Position numbers and translations under genes: made by a program. Positions 16,306-25,627 of a DNA stretch of 58,666 nt are shown piece after piece. Position 1 is the stretch's first letter; each line of letters opens with the position of its first letter. The DNA is from Ignavibacteria bacterium UBA2360 (GTDB lineage Bacteria > Bacteroidota > Ignavibacteria > Tepidaquicellales > OLB5): assembly GCA_002344125.1 (NCBI GenBank), contig DDTQ01000012.1, forward strand, positions 623,986 to 682,651, given 5' to 3'. The notes beneath the pieces are model-generated. The model had not been told where the DNA came from, searched no databases, and worked only from the letters and a program-made list of their open reading frames with translations.

Positions 16306-16328
16306 GAGACGTCCCACCGGGACGTCTC
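16306..16328. repeat. GAGACG-type palindrome
   Basis: GAGACGTCCC, loop ACC, GGGACGTCTC, followed by TACAGAAG. Related palindromes with the same tail occur in the 38-41 kb array (39000-39075 and 39540-39615). Confidence 0.65.
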
Positions 16329-16474
16329 TACAGAAGTTATCATAATCCTTTACATTCCCCTTGAAAATACTGAAATATAAACTTACATTTATTTAACAAA
16401 TTCCATTGAATTTAACCTAATCTATGAATAATTTTACCGTTTAAGGCTATAAAAATAATTAAATTCAGGTAAAA

Positions 16475-18322
16475 TTGGCAAAAACAGTAGGTTCTGTTCT
16501 ATTCGTTCTATTATTCGCAACCCTAAGCTACGCTCAACAATACGTAACAGTCACAGCAGCCCCGCTGAAAAAGGATTTCTACCCCAGCGAAAACATTCGC
16601 GTAAACGTTAAGGCGGATATTCAGGGCGGCTATCATATCAACGCAAACCAGGTCAGCGATCCTGATCTGATTCCCACAACCATAGAAGTAGATGGCGGCA
16701 GCCTTAAGGTCGGAAAGATCTCTTGGCCGGGTTCGCATAAATTCAAATTCAGCTTTTCTGAAACTGAGCTTGATGTTTACGAAGGCGCGATTACCATCGG
16801 AATTAATCTCAAAGCTCCCAAGGATATCAAACCCGGCAGCTATGAAATTTCCGGTAAGCTGAATTACCAGGCATGTAACGATAGAGCCTGTTTCGCCCCC
16901 AAAGATGCGCCGTTCACTGTCACTGTAATTATAAAAGAAGATACCGCAAAGGTCGATACTTCAAAAACTGAAACACCTGTTGATACTGTTAAGAAAACTG
17001 ATTCATTAGATAAATCAACCCAACAGGATACAACTTTAAAAACACAGCTTACTGAAAACAAAAGAGATACTACGCAAACTGTCACTTCCACTGAAAACAA
17101 AAACCAGATTGCGGCTTATATTGAAGAGAATGGTATGTTTGTTGCTCTGCTGATAATTTTCGTCCTTGGCATTGGACTCAACTTAACCCCATGCGTTTAC
17201 CCGCTTATTCCCATTACCATCAGCTATTTTGGTGCGCAGGTATCAAACAGTAAGGGCGGCAAATTATTAATGGCGCTCTTTTATGTGCTGGGAATGTCTG
17301 TAACGTATTCGGTGCTTGGACTCGTTGCCGCATTAACAGGCGGCGTATTCGGCAGTTTGCTGCAATCACCTTTGGTTATTGGATTACTTGTGCTGATATT
17401 CCTCGCGCTTGCGCTGAGCATGTTTGGTGTCTATGAAATAAAAATTCCGCAGTCACTTGCGAATTTCAGCGGTAAGAACCGCCAGGGTTATTTCGGTACA
17501 TTCTTAATGGGTCTTACTGTCGGATTTATCGCGGCACCGTGTATCGGTCCATTAGTACTTAGTTTACTTGTTTATGTCGGTCAAATTGGCAGCCCGTTCC
17601 TTGGTTTCATAATGTTCTTTGTGCTTTCACTCGGTCTTGGCCTGCCGTATGTTTTCCTCGCCATGTTTTCAAGCTCCATCACCAAGCTTCCGCGTTCCGG
17701 TGAATGGATGGAAGGCGTGAAGATAATCTTCGGGCTTATGATGATTGGTCTTGCGCTTTACACTGCGCAGCCGCTAATGTCTGTGGAGCTTTACGAAATG
17801 ATATTCCCGATCTTCCTAATACTCAGCGGTATTTACCTCATACTGATTGATAGAAAAGCTGTGAACGCGCCCATGTACACCAGGATAAAATACGCTATCG
17901 CAATAGCTGTCATTATCTGGGGTTCAACCAACCTGCATTTTGGTGAAAAGGAAGTTGTCGGTACCGGTAAGTATGAATGGCAGATGCTGCAAACTCAGGC
18001 GCTGATAGATGCCTCAATTTCAAAATCAACCGATAAACCTACTATAATAGATTTTTACGCTGATTGGTGCGCGCAGTGTAAAGAGCTTGATAAATATACT
18101 TATGTTGATCCGAAAATTATTGAGCTCTCCAAAAAGTTCAATAATATCAAGGTCGATCTCACCAAAGGTGATAAAGAAATTGAAGGCAGGTATAAGATCC
18201 AGGGCCTACCAGTTGTTTCATTCATTGATAAGAACGGAAAAGAAATGGATGATCTCAGGGTAACTGGATTCCTGAACGCCGAAGAATTCATAAAGATCAT
18301 GGATAAAGCGCTGGCAAGATAA
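16475..18322 (+). CDS. dsbD: Thiol:disulfide interchange protein DsbD
   Basis: It carries reducing power from cytoplasmic thioredoxin across the inner membrane to periplasmic partners. The start is TTG 16475, forced by an upstream in-frame stop, and gives a signal peptide ending near residue 20. The N-terminal DsbD-alpha domain has C134 and C139 (CNDRACF). After a Thr/Asp-rich linker (about 155-210), the eight-helix core carries TPCVYPLIP and AAPCIGPL. The C-terminal thioredoxin domain has WCAQC at 531-535. All three redox cysteine pairs are present. At 615 aa it is slightly longer than the E. coli protein. The DUF5683-like gene follows by 68 bases in the same direction. Confidence 0.93.
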   Translation: MAKTVGSVLFVLLFATLSYAQQYVTVTAAPLKKDFYPSENIRVNVKADIQGGYHINANQVSDPDLIPTTIEVDGGSLKVGKISWPGSHKFKFSFSETELDVYEGAITIGINLKAPKDIKPGSYEISGKLNYQACNDRACFAPKDAPFTVTVIIKEDTAKVDTSKTETPVDTVKKTDSLDKSTQQDTTLKTQLTENKRDTTQTVTSTENKNQIAAYIEENGMFVALLIIFVLGIGLNLTPCVYPLIPITISYFGAQVSNSKGGKLLMALFYVLGMSVTYSVLGLVAALTGGVFGSLLQSPLVIGLLVLIFLALALSMFGVYEIKIPQSLANFSGKNRQGYFGTFLMGLTVGFIAAPCIGPLVLSLLVYVGQIGSPFLGFIMFFVLSLGLGLPYVFLAMFSSSITKLPRSGEWMEGVKIIFGLMMIGLALYTAQPLMSVELYEMIFPIFLILSGIYLILIDRKAVNAPMYTRIKYAIAIAVIIWGSTNLHFGEKEVVGTGKYEWQMLQTQALIDASISKSTDKPTIIDFYADWCAQCKELDKYTYVDPKIIELSKKFNNIKVDLTKGDKEIEGRYKIQGLPVVSFIDKNGKEMDDLRVTGFLNAEEFIKIMDKALAR

Positions 18323-18390
18323 GTGCCCGGCATTGTAACGAATTAGCATCATAAATTGTTTTTGAAAATAAGAAAAATAAACAACATATA

Positions 18391-19209
18391 ATGAGATTTC
18401 TGAAATTTGCAGTATTAATGCTTCTGCCTTTAACAATTTTAGCTCAGAATAATTTTGAGCCCGGTTTCAGGCTTAAGAACTCCGAATTAAGCGTGGATAA
18501 GAAAATATTCCTTCTAACCGGCACAAGCGCGGTGCCGATGGAAACAAAAGCAGGTTCGCTTTTTGTTGATTCCGTTACAGGAACCCAAACCAAAACCACC
18601 GTTCGGAAATCTAAAAAGTCACCCGGCCTGGCATTCATTTACGGACTTCTTCTTCCCGGCATGGGACATGTATATGCCGATAGGTTCAGCACCGGAAAGT
18701 ACTTCATGATCTCAGAAGCCACTCTGTGGCTTACTTATGCTGCTTTCAGTATATACGGCAACTGGCTGCTTGATGACGCCTACAGCTACGCGACAACTCA
18801 CGCAGGCATTACCGTAGGTGATAAAGCGAGGGATGATAAGTTCTTTATTGATATTGCAAATTACAGCAATGTAGATGAGTATAACAATGAAAAGCTCCGC
18901 TTTGGTGAGTACGATAAACTGTATTTACCCGAAAACGGCTATTATTTCTGGTGGAACTCTCCTGAAGAACGCCGCTTATATCGCAGTGATAAAATTGGCG
19001 GAGACAGAACGCTCAATGACAGGCTTTTTGTTGTAGGCGCGGTTTTGATAAATCACGTAGTAAGCGCTATCAGCGCTGTGTTTGCGGCAAACAGCTATAA
19101 CAGCGAAATCAGCAGCAAAACCTCCGGAGGTTTAAAAATGAACGCCGGTGTGATTAAGAACTTTAACCGTATTGATGGCATAAAGTTCAGTATCTCAAAG
19201 AATTTTTAA
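18391..19209 (+). CDS. DUF5683-like envelope protein (272 aa)
   Basis: The signal peptide is MRFLKFAVLMLLPLTILA. Residues about 70-125 contain the block SPGLAFIYGLLLPGMGHVYA, then a membrane-like segment (ATLWLTYAAFSIYGNWLL), matching the glycine/proline hairpin of DUF5683-type proteins common in this phylum. A second hydrophobic stretch near 215-235 (VVGAVLINHVVSAISAVFAAN) completes the pattern. The protein is likely in the envelope. It ends four bases before truA and has a paralog after truA (19995), so the three genes form a compact operon. Biochemical role unknown. Confidence 0.7.
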   Translation: MRFLKFAVLMLLPLTILAQNNFEPGFRLKNSELSVDKKIFLLTGTSAVPMETKAGSLFVDSVTGTQTKTTVRKSKKSPGLAFIYGLLLPGMGHVYADRFSTGKYFMISEATLWLTYAAFSIYGNWLLDDAYSYATTHAGITVGDKARDDKFFIDIANYSNVDEYNNEKLRFGEYDKLYLPENGYYFWWNSPEERRLYRSDKIGGDRTLNDRLFVVGAVLINHVVSAISAVFAANSYNSEISSKTSGGLKMNAGVIKNFNRIDGIKFSISKNF

Positions 19210-19213
19210 CGCT

Positions 19214-19990
19214 TTGAATAAAGCTGCAAAAAAAAACGATGATAACACGGTCAACCTTAAACTTGTTATAGAGTACGACGGGAAGAATTATTCCGGCTGG
19301 CAGCGGCAAAATAAACAAAAAAGTGTTCAGCAGACAATTGAAGACGCTTTGCAGGTTATTTTCCGCGGCGAAAAGATAACACTAAACGGTTCAGGCAGAA
19401 CAGATGCGGGTGTTCACGCGTTCGCGCAATGCGCGAATTTTAAGATCGATAAACACGTATTTCAATCTGTTGGATTAAAGCGATTGAAAGTATCCTTAAA
19501 TGCGCTGGTTCCATCTGATATTGTTATCCATGAAATAAAAAAAGTGCCCCCGGGATTTCACTCAAGGTTCTCCGCGAAAAAAAGAGAATATATCTACCGC
19601 TTCAGCCAGAGACCAAAAGCTATTGAACGGGATACGGTTTTTTTACTGAAGGATAGCTTTGATATTAACACTGCAAAAGAGTTTTGCACGATAATCACAG
19701 GTAACCATTCTTTCAGATCGCTTTGCAAGAATAAAGAAGATGACCACGGTTTCAGATCAATAGTATATAAGGCTGAAGTAAAAAAGAAAAAGAACGGTAT
19801 TATAGAGTTCAGAATATCTGCAAACCGGTTTCTCCACTCAATGGTGAGGGCTTTAGCCGGGGCAATGATCAAAACAGCAGCAGGCAAAGTTTCGCTTGCG
19901 GAATTCACGAAAAATTTTAAAAAGGGAGATGAAATAAAGATACAGTATGTACCTTCTAACGCTTTATTTTTATCAAAAGTAACTTACTAA
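19214..19990 (+). CDS. truA: tRNA pseudouridine(38-40) synthase TruA
   Basis: It isomerises uridines 38-40 in the anticodon stem-loop. The catalytic aspartate is D64 in GRTDAGVHAF. Other conserved blocks are YDGKNYSGWQRQ near the N-terminus and ANRFLHSMVRALAGAM in the second half. At 258 aa the length is normal. It starts at TTG 19214, four bases after the previous stop, and is followed after four bases by the second DUF5683-like gene. This arrangement implies polycistronic expression, with TruA between two envelope paralogs. Confidence 0.93.
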   Translation: MNKAAKKNDDNTVNLKLVIEYDGKNYSGWQRQNKQKSVQQTIEDALQVIFRGEKITLNGSGRTDAGVHAFAQCANFKIDKHVFQSVGLKRLKVSLNALVPSDIVIHEIKKVPPGFHSRFSAKKREYIYRFSQRPKAIERDTVFLLKDSFDINTAKEFCTIITGNHSFRSLCKNKEDDHGFRSIVYKAEVKKKKNGIIEFRISANRFLHSMVRALAGAMIKTAAGKVSLAEFTKNFKKGDEIKIQYVPSNALFLSKVTY

Positions 19991-19994
19991 AACC

Positions 19995-20960
19995 ATGAAA
20001 ATCAAATTATCCGCTTCAATCTTCGTTCTTTACGTTTCAATGCTTGTCTTATCTTCTGCCGTTAACGCCCAGGATATCACTCTTCAAAAACTTTCAATAT
20101 CCTCAAACTACAGCCGCGGCCTGATCATAGAAGACAAGATAAACACCGCAGCAGAAAACAAGACAATGCCATTGTTGAATACGCAGGATCTCTCCGCGAA
20201 ATATTTCATAGAAAACCGGTTCCAGGCCGCTGAAGACAACATGCAGGTTAAAAAGAAACAAAAATCTGTCGGTCTTGGCGTGCTTCTCTCAGCTATTATT
20301 CCCGGTGCGGGCGAGTTGTACGGCGGAAATTATCTCAAAGCCGGAATATTTTTCGGGATTGAAGTTCTGGCATGGGCAACTTTTGCTTACTTCACAGGTA
20401 AAGGCAATACCAAGCAGGATGAATATCAGGCATACGCTGATGAGAACTGGGATGTACGCACCTACGCAAGGTGGCTTAAGAATGAAGGATTCAGTGAGTC
20501 CAGCGGTATTAATCCTGATGAACCCAATAGAGATATACTCCGTGAGCAAATTATGGTGTGTGAACGCGCCAACTTTTCGCATACAATGCCTGAATATGGC
20601 TCGCAGCAGTATTATGAACTCATTGGTAAATACCAGAATTTTCAGGCAGGCTGGAAAAACTTGACACATGTGCCAACAAAAGCGGCGGGACCATATAACT
20701 ACCAAACCTACCGCGACCCCGTTTTTACAAATTATGCTGCTGATAGACAAAAAGCCAATGACTTTTTTGATTATGCGAAAGTAGGACCTATAACAGCGAT
20801 CGTAAATCACATTCTGAGCGCGGCTGATGCCGCATGGGTTATTTCAACCTATAATAACAAGATCAAACTTGAAACCGGTTTCAGAATGCAGAACAGGGTA
20901 TCACCATATACATACCAGATAAAACAATTCCCAACATTTAACGTGGCAGTTAGTTTTTAG
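19995..20960 (+). CDS. DUF5683-like envelope protein (321 aa), paralog of 18391-19209
   Basis: The signal peptide ends near AVNAQ (about residue 26). The DUF5683-type core is at about 87-135 (KSVGLGVLLSAIIPGAGELY, then IEVLAWATFAYFTG), with a second hydrophobic block near 255-275 (GPITAIVNHILSAADAAWV). The same two blocks occur in the protein before truA, so they are paralogs, though the middle parts differ. Probably an envelope protein of unknown role. It ends before a bidirectional terminator facing ispE. Confidence 0.7.
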   Translation: MKIKLSASIFVLYVSMLVLSSAVNAQDITLQKLSISSNYSRGLIIEDKINTAAENKTMPLLNTQDLSAKYFIENRFQAAEDNMQVKKKQKSVGLGVLLSAIIPGAGELYGGNYLKAGIFFGIEVLAWATFAYFTGKGNTKQDEYQAYADENWDVRTYARWLKNEGFSESSGINPDEPNRDILREQIMVCERANFSHTMPEYGSQQYYELIGKYQNFQAGWKNLTHVPTKAAGPYNYQTYRDPVFTNYAADRQKANDFFDYAKVGPITAIVNHILSAADAAWVISTYNNKIKLETGFRMQNRVSPYTYQIKQFPTFNVAVSF

Positions 20961-20978
20961 TATGTAATTTATTTTAAC

Positions 20979-21082
20979 AAAAAAGGCTATTTCAAAATTC
21001 AATTGTGATTCCTGCGCCCGCAGGATACTTAAATTTTTTTATCAAATAATTTAATAGACAATTTTTTGAATTAGCCTTTTTT
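20979..21082. terminator. Long inverted repeat acting as bidirectional terminator
   Basis: Left arm AAAAAAGGCTATTTCAAAA (20979-20997) pairs with right arm TTTTTTGAATTAGCCTTTTT (from 21062) around a loop of about 65 bases. That loop holds a small CCTGCGCCCGCAGG hairpin. It lies between convergent genes. Confidence 0.65.
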
Positions 21083-21218
21083 ATTTTATTCAGCTTAATA
21101 AAATCTCACCCTGAGCCTGACGAAGGGTGAAGTCATCCCAATTTCTCTTCAATCTCGGGATGAGAAATTACACTATAAGTATGTAGATAGTTAAAGAAAA
21201 GGCATACCCTAAGCATGA

Positions 21219-22088
21219 TCAGCTAACAAACACCTTATACTTCTTCAATTGGAAATACTTCTCCGCATTTTTGATATCCTTACCTTTAAACACACCGTAA
21301 ACAGTGGAACCGCTTCCGCTCATTAATGCATACTCCGCTCCTAGTGCAAGCATATCATATTTGATCTTTTCTATTTCCGGGTATTTCCTGAAGACGACAC
21401 GCTCGAAATCATTTATCATTAACGCGTTGTCAGCGGGGGAATATGATCTCACCTTATCAAGTACTTTACGTTTTGAATTGTTTATTCCAAGGGCTTTAAA
21501 TGCCCATGGAGTTGAAATATGTATTCCCGGATTCACAATAAGTATCTTACCTTTGATCTTAAAGCCGGGCAGGGGAGTAAGCTTCTCGCCTCTGCCTGCT
21601 GCGTAAGCAGCTTTACCCAACATGAAAAACGGTACATCGCTGCCTGCAATGAGTGCTAAGCGAATTATCTCTTTTGTGTGAACATCAAATCTGAAATGTT
21701 TGAGTAATATCTTCAATACTGCGGCAGCATCTGAACTGCCGCCGCCGAGTCCCGCGCCCGTTGGAATATTTTTCTTTATAGCTATATCTATTCTGTATGT
21801 GCCTGCAGCTTTATAATGCCCCATGAATAACTCAGCGGCTTTGTAGCAAATATTATTTTTACCTGATATGTTTTCCTTTGAATCGGTTTTAACTGTAATC
21901 CTGTGAATACCGGGATCATCTGATAGTTTTTTTATCCTTACCGTTAATTTATCTTGAAGTTTAACAGGGTAAAATATGGTTTCAAGGTTATGAAACCCGT
22001 CCTTTCGTTTGGAAAGTATTCTGAGTCCGGCGTTTATCTTTGCGGGAGCTACAATTCTGTATGTTTTTGCCTTGTTTGATCTCATCAA
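21219..22088 (-). CDS. ispE: 4-diphosphocytidyl-2-C-methyl-D-erythritol kinase
   Basis: It phosphorylates CDP-ME in the MEP pathway to isoprenoids. It is a GHMP kinase: PAKINAGLRI at the N-terminus with the substrate lysine K17, GFHNLETIFYP, and the ATP-binding glycine-rich loop PTGAGLGGGSSDAAAV (109-124) with D120. The C-terminal motif is LMSGSGSTVYGVF. At 289 aa it is a normal length. The Met at residue 2 is an equally possible start. It is convergent with the DUF5683/truA operon and has no close minus-strand neighbour. Confidence 0.93.
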   Translation of the reverse strand: MMRSNKAKTYRIVAPAKINAGLRILSKRKDGFHNLETIFYPVKLQDKLTVRIKKLSDDPGIHRITVKTDSKENISGKNNICYKAAELFMGHYKAAGTYRIDIAIKKNIPTGAGLGGGSSDAAAVLKILLKHFRFDVHTKEIIRLALIAGSDVPFFMLGKAAYAAGRGEKLTPLPGFKIKGKILIVNPGIHISTPWAFKALGINNSKRKVLDKVRSYSPADNALMINDFERVVFRKYPEIEKIKYDMLALGAEYALMSGSGSTVYGVFKGKDIKNAEKYFQLKKYKVFVS

Positions 22089-22227
22089 TGCAAAATTACA
22101 AAATTATCCATAGTTTACAATCTATAATTTTTAGCGTAAGTTTTAGCAAATTATGCATTAAACCACCGGCAATTAAGTAAAAATATCAAATTGAATATTC
22201 AGTATTTTTAAGGTATTTTAGCATCCT

Positions 22228-23874
22228 ATGAAAAAATTTATTCCGCTTCTTCTGGCATTGATGAGCATCTCATCATATTCTCAAATTATACCGTTTACTG
22301 TGAATCTTGATACTTCAATCACCAAAACCCTTGATAGCGCGCTGATTTACGTTAAGAATCCAACAAACAAGATCATAAATGTTTCTTCTGTCAGAACTAC
22401 TTCACCGTTTTTCTTTACTCGGGTGAATACACTCAACGTAAATCCAAATGACAGCACGGGACTTTGGGTAATATACTCATCTTATCACAATTTAACATAC
22501 CGGGCATTTCTTATACTTGAGGCGCGTGTGCCCAACGGTGGACTCCACTATTCGCTTGTGAACGGACTTATAGCTACATCAAAATATCCTGATGCCTTGT
22601 ATTCATTTACACAGGGCTTAAGCGATGAACCGCTCAAAGCTGCATTGAAGACATTCACTTCAACCGGTTACATTTCGCTTGGCTACAACTCAGCCCGTGA
22701 TAAAATGTTTGAAACCGTTGATGATTACGGAGGCGATACCATTGAATGTATCTATTCAGGCAGGAAGATCTACGCTACAACCAGAACTCAGGCGCAAAAC
22801 CAGAGCTTTGATACCGAACATACCTGGCCGCAAAGCTTCTTTAATGAAAATGAACCAATGAGAAGCGATATTCACCACCTCTTTCCTACTTATTCACCGG
22901 CAAACAACGCCAGGGGATCCTATCCCTTCGGATTTGTTGTATCCAATATTACTTACCAGGATGGAGGCTCAAAACTGGGCAGGGATGTAAATAACAATAT
23001 CGTTTTTGAACCCAGGGATGTGCAAAAGGGCAATACTGCCCGCGCCGTCTTTTATTTCATAACCCGTTACCAGAACCATGAAAATTATCTGGCGCTTGCC
23101 CAGGAAAACGCGCTAAGGCAGTTCCACATTATGGATACCGTCAACGCTAAGGAACGGCTGCGCAATGAGCGTATAAAATCATTTCAGAATAACCGCAACC
23201 CTTTTGCCGATCACCCTGAATTCGTTGAAAGAATTGCGGCGTTTTATACCACGCAGAATACACCGCCTAAAGCGGAAATTTCCGCGGCTCCCTACACGGT
23301 CAATTTTGATACACTTGCCAACGCCGGTGATACTGTCAGTTATTTTGTAGCTATCTGCAATTATGGCAATACCAATCTTAGCGTAAGTTCAGTCACTTCA
23401 AATAATCCTGTGTTTACTGTTGAGAGTTTTCCTTCTTCTGTAAGCCCTAACCAGTTTGGTTACGCAAAAATTAAATTTACTCCCGCTGCTGCGAATACTC
23501 TCTACAGCGGTGTACTTACAGTCAATAACAGCGATAGCACTTTAAATATAACGCTAAATGGTGTATCCGGAATTGTCAACGGCATAACACCAATAGCAGG
23601 AGAAATTCCCGTTAACTACAGTCTGCAGCAGAACTACCCCAACCCGTTTAACCCCGTTACTAATATTAAATTCAGCATACCCGAGGCAGACTTTGTAAAA
23701 CTGGTTGTGTTTGATGTAACGGGAAAAGAAGTAAGTACACTTATTTCTCAAAGTATGAAAGCCGGTAATTACGTGGTTGATTTTGACGCCTCGTCACTTA
23801 CAAGCGGTGTTTACTTCTACAAATTAACATCAGGCAGTTATATAAACACTAAAAGAATGATACTTGTGAAATAA
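22228..23874 (+). CDS. Secreted endonuclease I-family nuclease with type IX sorting domain
   Basis: It is an extracellular or cell-surface DNase/RNase. The signal peptide ends near residue 19 (SSYSQ). A beta domain spans about 20-120. The His-Me finger nuclease core has EHTWPQS at 197-203 and SDIHHLFP at 213-220, the signature of the endonuclease I/NucM family. A second beta-rich domain (about 350-450) precedes the C-terminal sorting domain with QNYPNPFNP, ending KRMILVK. The last ~90 codons and about 50 bases beyond the stop are nearly identical to the gene at 24024. Possible roles are nutrient scavenging or eDNA turnover. Confidence 0.85.
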   Translation: MKKFIPLLLALMSISSYSQIIPFTVNLDTSITKTLDSALIYVKNPTNKIINVSSVRTTSPFFFTRVNTLNVNPNDSTGLWVIYSSYHNLTYRAFLILEARVPNGGLHYSLVNGLIATSKYPDALYSFTQGLSDEPLKAALKTFTSTGYISLGYNSARDKMFETVDDYGGDTIECIYSGRKIYATTRTQAQNQSFDTEHTWPQSFFNENEPMRSDIHHLFPTYSPANNARGSYPFGFVVSNITYQDGGSKLGRDVNNNIVFEPRDVQKGNTARAVFYFITRYQNHENYLALAQENALRQFHIMDTVNAKERLRNERIKSFQNNRNPFADHPEFVERIAAFYTTQNTPPKAEISAAPYTVNFDTLANAGDTVSYFVAICNYGNTNLSVSSVTSNNPVFTVESFPSSVSPNQFGYAKIKFTPAAANTLYSGVLTVNNSDSTLNITLNGVSGIVNGITPIAGEIPVNYSLQQNYPNPFNPVTNIKFSIPEADFVKLVVFDVTGKEVSTLISQSMKAGNYVVDFDASSLTSGVYFYKLTSGSYINTKRMILVK

Positions 23875-23928
23875 TACTCTGTGAGGAGCGAAGAGCTGTG
23901 CCCGCCTTTGGCGCGGACACGGCAGTGC
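23599..23928 (+). repeat. Near-identical 3' segment, copy 1
   Basis: About 330 bases covering the type IX sorting domain of the nuclease gene and the start of the following spacer (TAATACTCTGTGAGGAGCGA...). Copy 2 is at 25216-25544 with only scattered differences, including across the stop codon and non-coding part. Confidence 0.8.
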
Positions 23929-24023
23929 CTTCTACTCAAGATAATAAGTATTTTTATATAATTTGACTTTTTGTATATTGGTCAGTAAATCTTAATAAAC
24001 TAAAGAACCTTCAGGAGTTAATT

Positions 24024-25490
24024 ATGAAGACATTATTTTTGATCCTTTTTTCTGCTTTCGCGCTTACACACCAATTATCATCACAATGGGTATATCAGCA
24101 ACCGCCGGTTAATACAAGCTATTATATTACCATGGATTTTACTACGGTTAATATTGGAGCAGCCGGAGGCGTCTTTTTGAGCTCCGATTTCTTTGGCAGG
24201 GCAGCATATACCAGTAACTCCGGCATAAACTGGTTAACTTCCACCGTGCCAGATTCCCTCAGAGTTATCACCAAAATTGTGTTTATTAACAGCACAACGG
24301 CCTTTTGTTCAGGAGCCTATAACTTAGATACTACAGCATTTCTCCCCGAGACCCACCGATATGATAAACGCACGCTTCAGCTGCTGCCGCAATATCAAAG
24401 TATCGGCGGGAATAATTACAAAGGCTTGTTCATGAGGTCCACCAATGCAGGTATTTCCTGGTCGCCTTACGGCACATTGCCGGCTAATGTATATTATCTC
24501 AAGGGCCTGCACTTTGTAAATGCAAATACCGGATTTGCCTCTGCGGCTTATGATCCTTCAGGGGGAGTCAATGATGGCGTTATTAAAACCACAAATGCCG
24601 GCTTAACATGGAGCGCTTTATCAATGCCGGAAATTATCAATAATCTGACCGGTGTGTATTTTAATGATATTAACACAGGGTATGCTGTTGGTTATGATAG
24701 GGTTAATGATACAGCCAGGGGGTTGATATTAAGAACAACTAATTCCGGAGCCAGCTGGAGCAGACAGGTATTCAGTAATGCAGGAGAAATTTCAGGGATC
24801 AGTTTTACTAACGTTACAACCGGATTAGCAGTAAGTTTAGCCAGCCCATTTTTGTCTGAACCTGAAGCAGCCCTGCTTAAAACTACCAATGCCGGTTTGA
24901 ACTGGTTCCTGGTAAATACATTTGAAGATGTTGATCTGTTTAATGTTGATTTTGTTGAAGGTACTTCTACTGCATTGATTTATGGAACTAAATATCTCCC
25001 TTCGTTTGAAAATGCTGATTTTGTAGCAAAGTCAGTTAATTCCGGCACTAACTGGATAGAACAACCAATAGGTATTAATGGTTGTTTATTATTTGACGCA
25101 GAATTACTTGACCTGAATAACTGGTATTTAACTGGCGGTACCTTTGGCTCTGTTACAAGCCCCGTAATTCTCCATACCACTAACGGTGGAGCATTAGGAA
25201 TTCAGCCCGTTACCGGCGAAATACCGCTCAACTACAGCCTGCAGCAGAACTACCCCAACCCTTTTAACCCCGTTACTAACATTAAACTCAGCATACCCGA
25301 GGCAGGCTTAGTGAAACTGGTTGTGTTTGATGTAACGGGAAAAGAAGTAAGTACACTTATTTCACAAAGTATGAAAGCAGGTAATTACGTGGTTGATTTT
25401 GACGCCTCGTCACTTACAAGCGGTGTTTACTTCTACAAATTAACATCAGGCAGCTATATAAACACTAAAAGAATGATACTTGTGAAATAA
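24024..25490 (+). CDS. Secreted Ycf48-like beta-propeller protein with type IX sorting domain
   Basis: The signal peptide ends near SSQW (about 20). Repeats of the kind TxNxGxxW (TSNSGINW, STNAGISW, TTNAGLTW, TTNSGASW, TTNAGLNW) occur about every 60 residues, as in Ycf48/Hcf136-type BNR propellers. The C-terminus is the QNYPNPFNP sorting domain ending KRMILVK, so the protein should cross the outer membrane by the type IX system and be anchored or released. A good ribosome binding site (CAGGAGTT) precedes the ATG. The sorting domain is nearly identical in DNA to that of the upstream nuclease. Ligand unknown. Confidence 0.8.
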   Translation: MKTLFLILFSAFALTHQLSSQWVYQQPPVNTSYYITMDFTTVNIGAAGGVFLSSDFFGRAAYTSNSGINWLTSTVPDSLRVITKIVFINSTTAFCSGAYNLDTTAFLPETHRYDKRTLQLLPQYQSIGGNNYKGLFMRSTNAGISWSPYGTLPANVYYLKGLHFVNANTGFASAAYDPSGGVNDGVIKTTNAGLTWSALSMPEIINNLTGVYFNDINTGYAVGYDRVNDTARGLILRTTNSGASWSRQVFSNAGEISGISFTNVTTGLAVSLASPFLSEPEAALLKTTNAGLNWFLVNTFEDVDLFNVDFVEGTSTALIYGTKYLPSFENADFVAKSVNSGTNWIEQPIGINGCLLFDAELLDLNNWYLTGGTFGSVTSPVILHTTNGGALGIQPVTGEIPLNYSLQQNYPNPFNPVTNIKLSIPEAGLVKLVVFDVTGKEVSTLISQSMKAGNYVVDFDASSLTSGVYFYKLTSGSYINTKRMILVK

Positions 25491-25544
25491 TACTCTGTGA
25501 GGAGCGAAGCGCTGTGCCCGCCTATGGCGCGGACGCGTCAGTCC
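25216..25544 (+). repeat. Near-identical 3' segment, copy 2
   Basis: Partner of 23599-23928. Identity continues past the stop codon for about 50 bases, then is lost in the terminator region. Confidence 0.8.
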
Positions 25545-25570
25545 TGTCAATTCACTCATAAGGTATATGC

Positions 25571-25601
25571 AAAAAGGCAGCTTTTTCAAGCTGCCTTTTT
25601 T
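25571..25601. terminator. Intrinsic terminator between convergent genes
   Basis: AAAAAGGCAGCTT, loop TTTC, AAGCTGCCTTTTTT. T and A runs on both sides allow both directions. Confidence 0.8.
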
Positions 25602-25627
25602 AGGGGGATTGGTTGTTTAAGCCGGTT

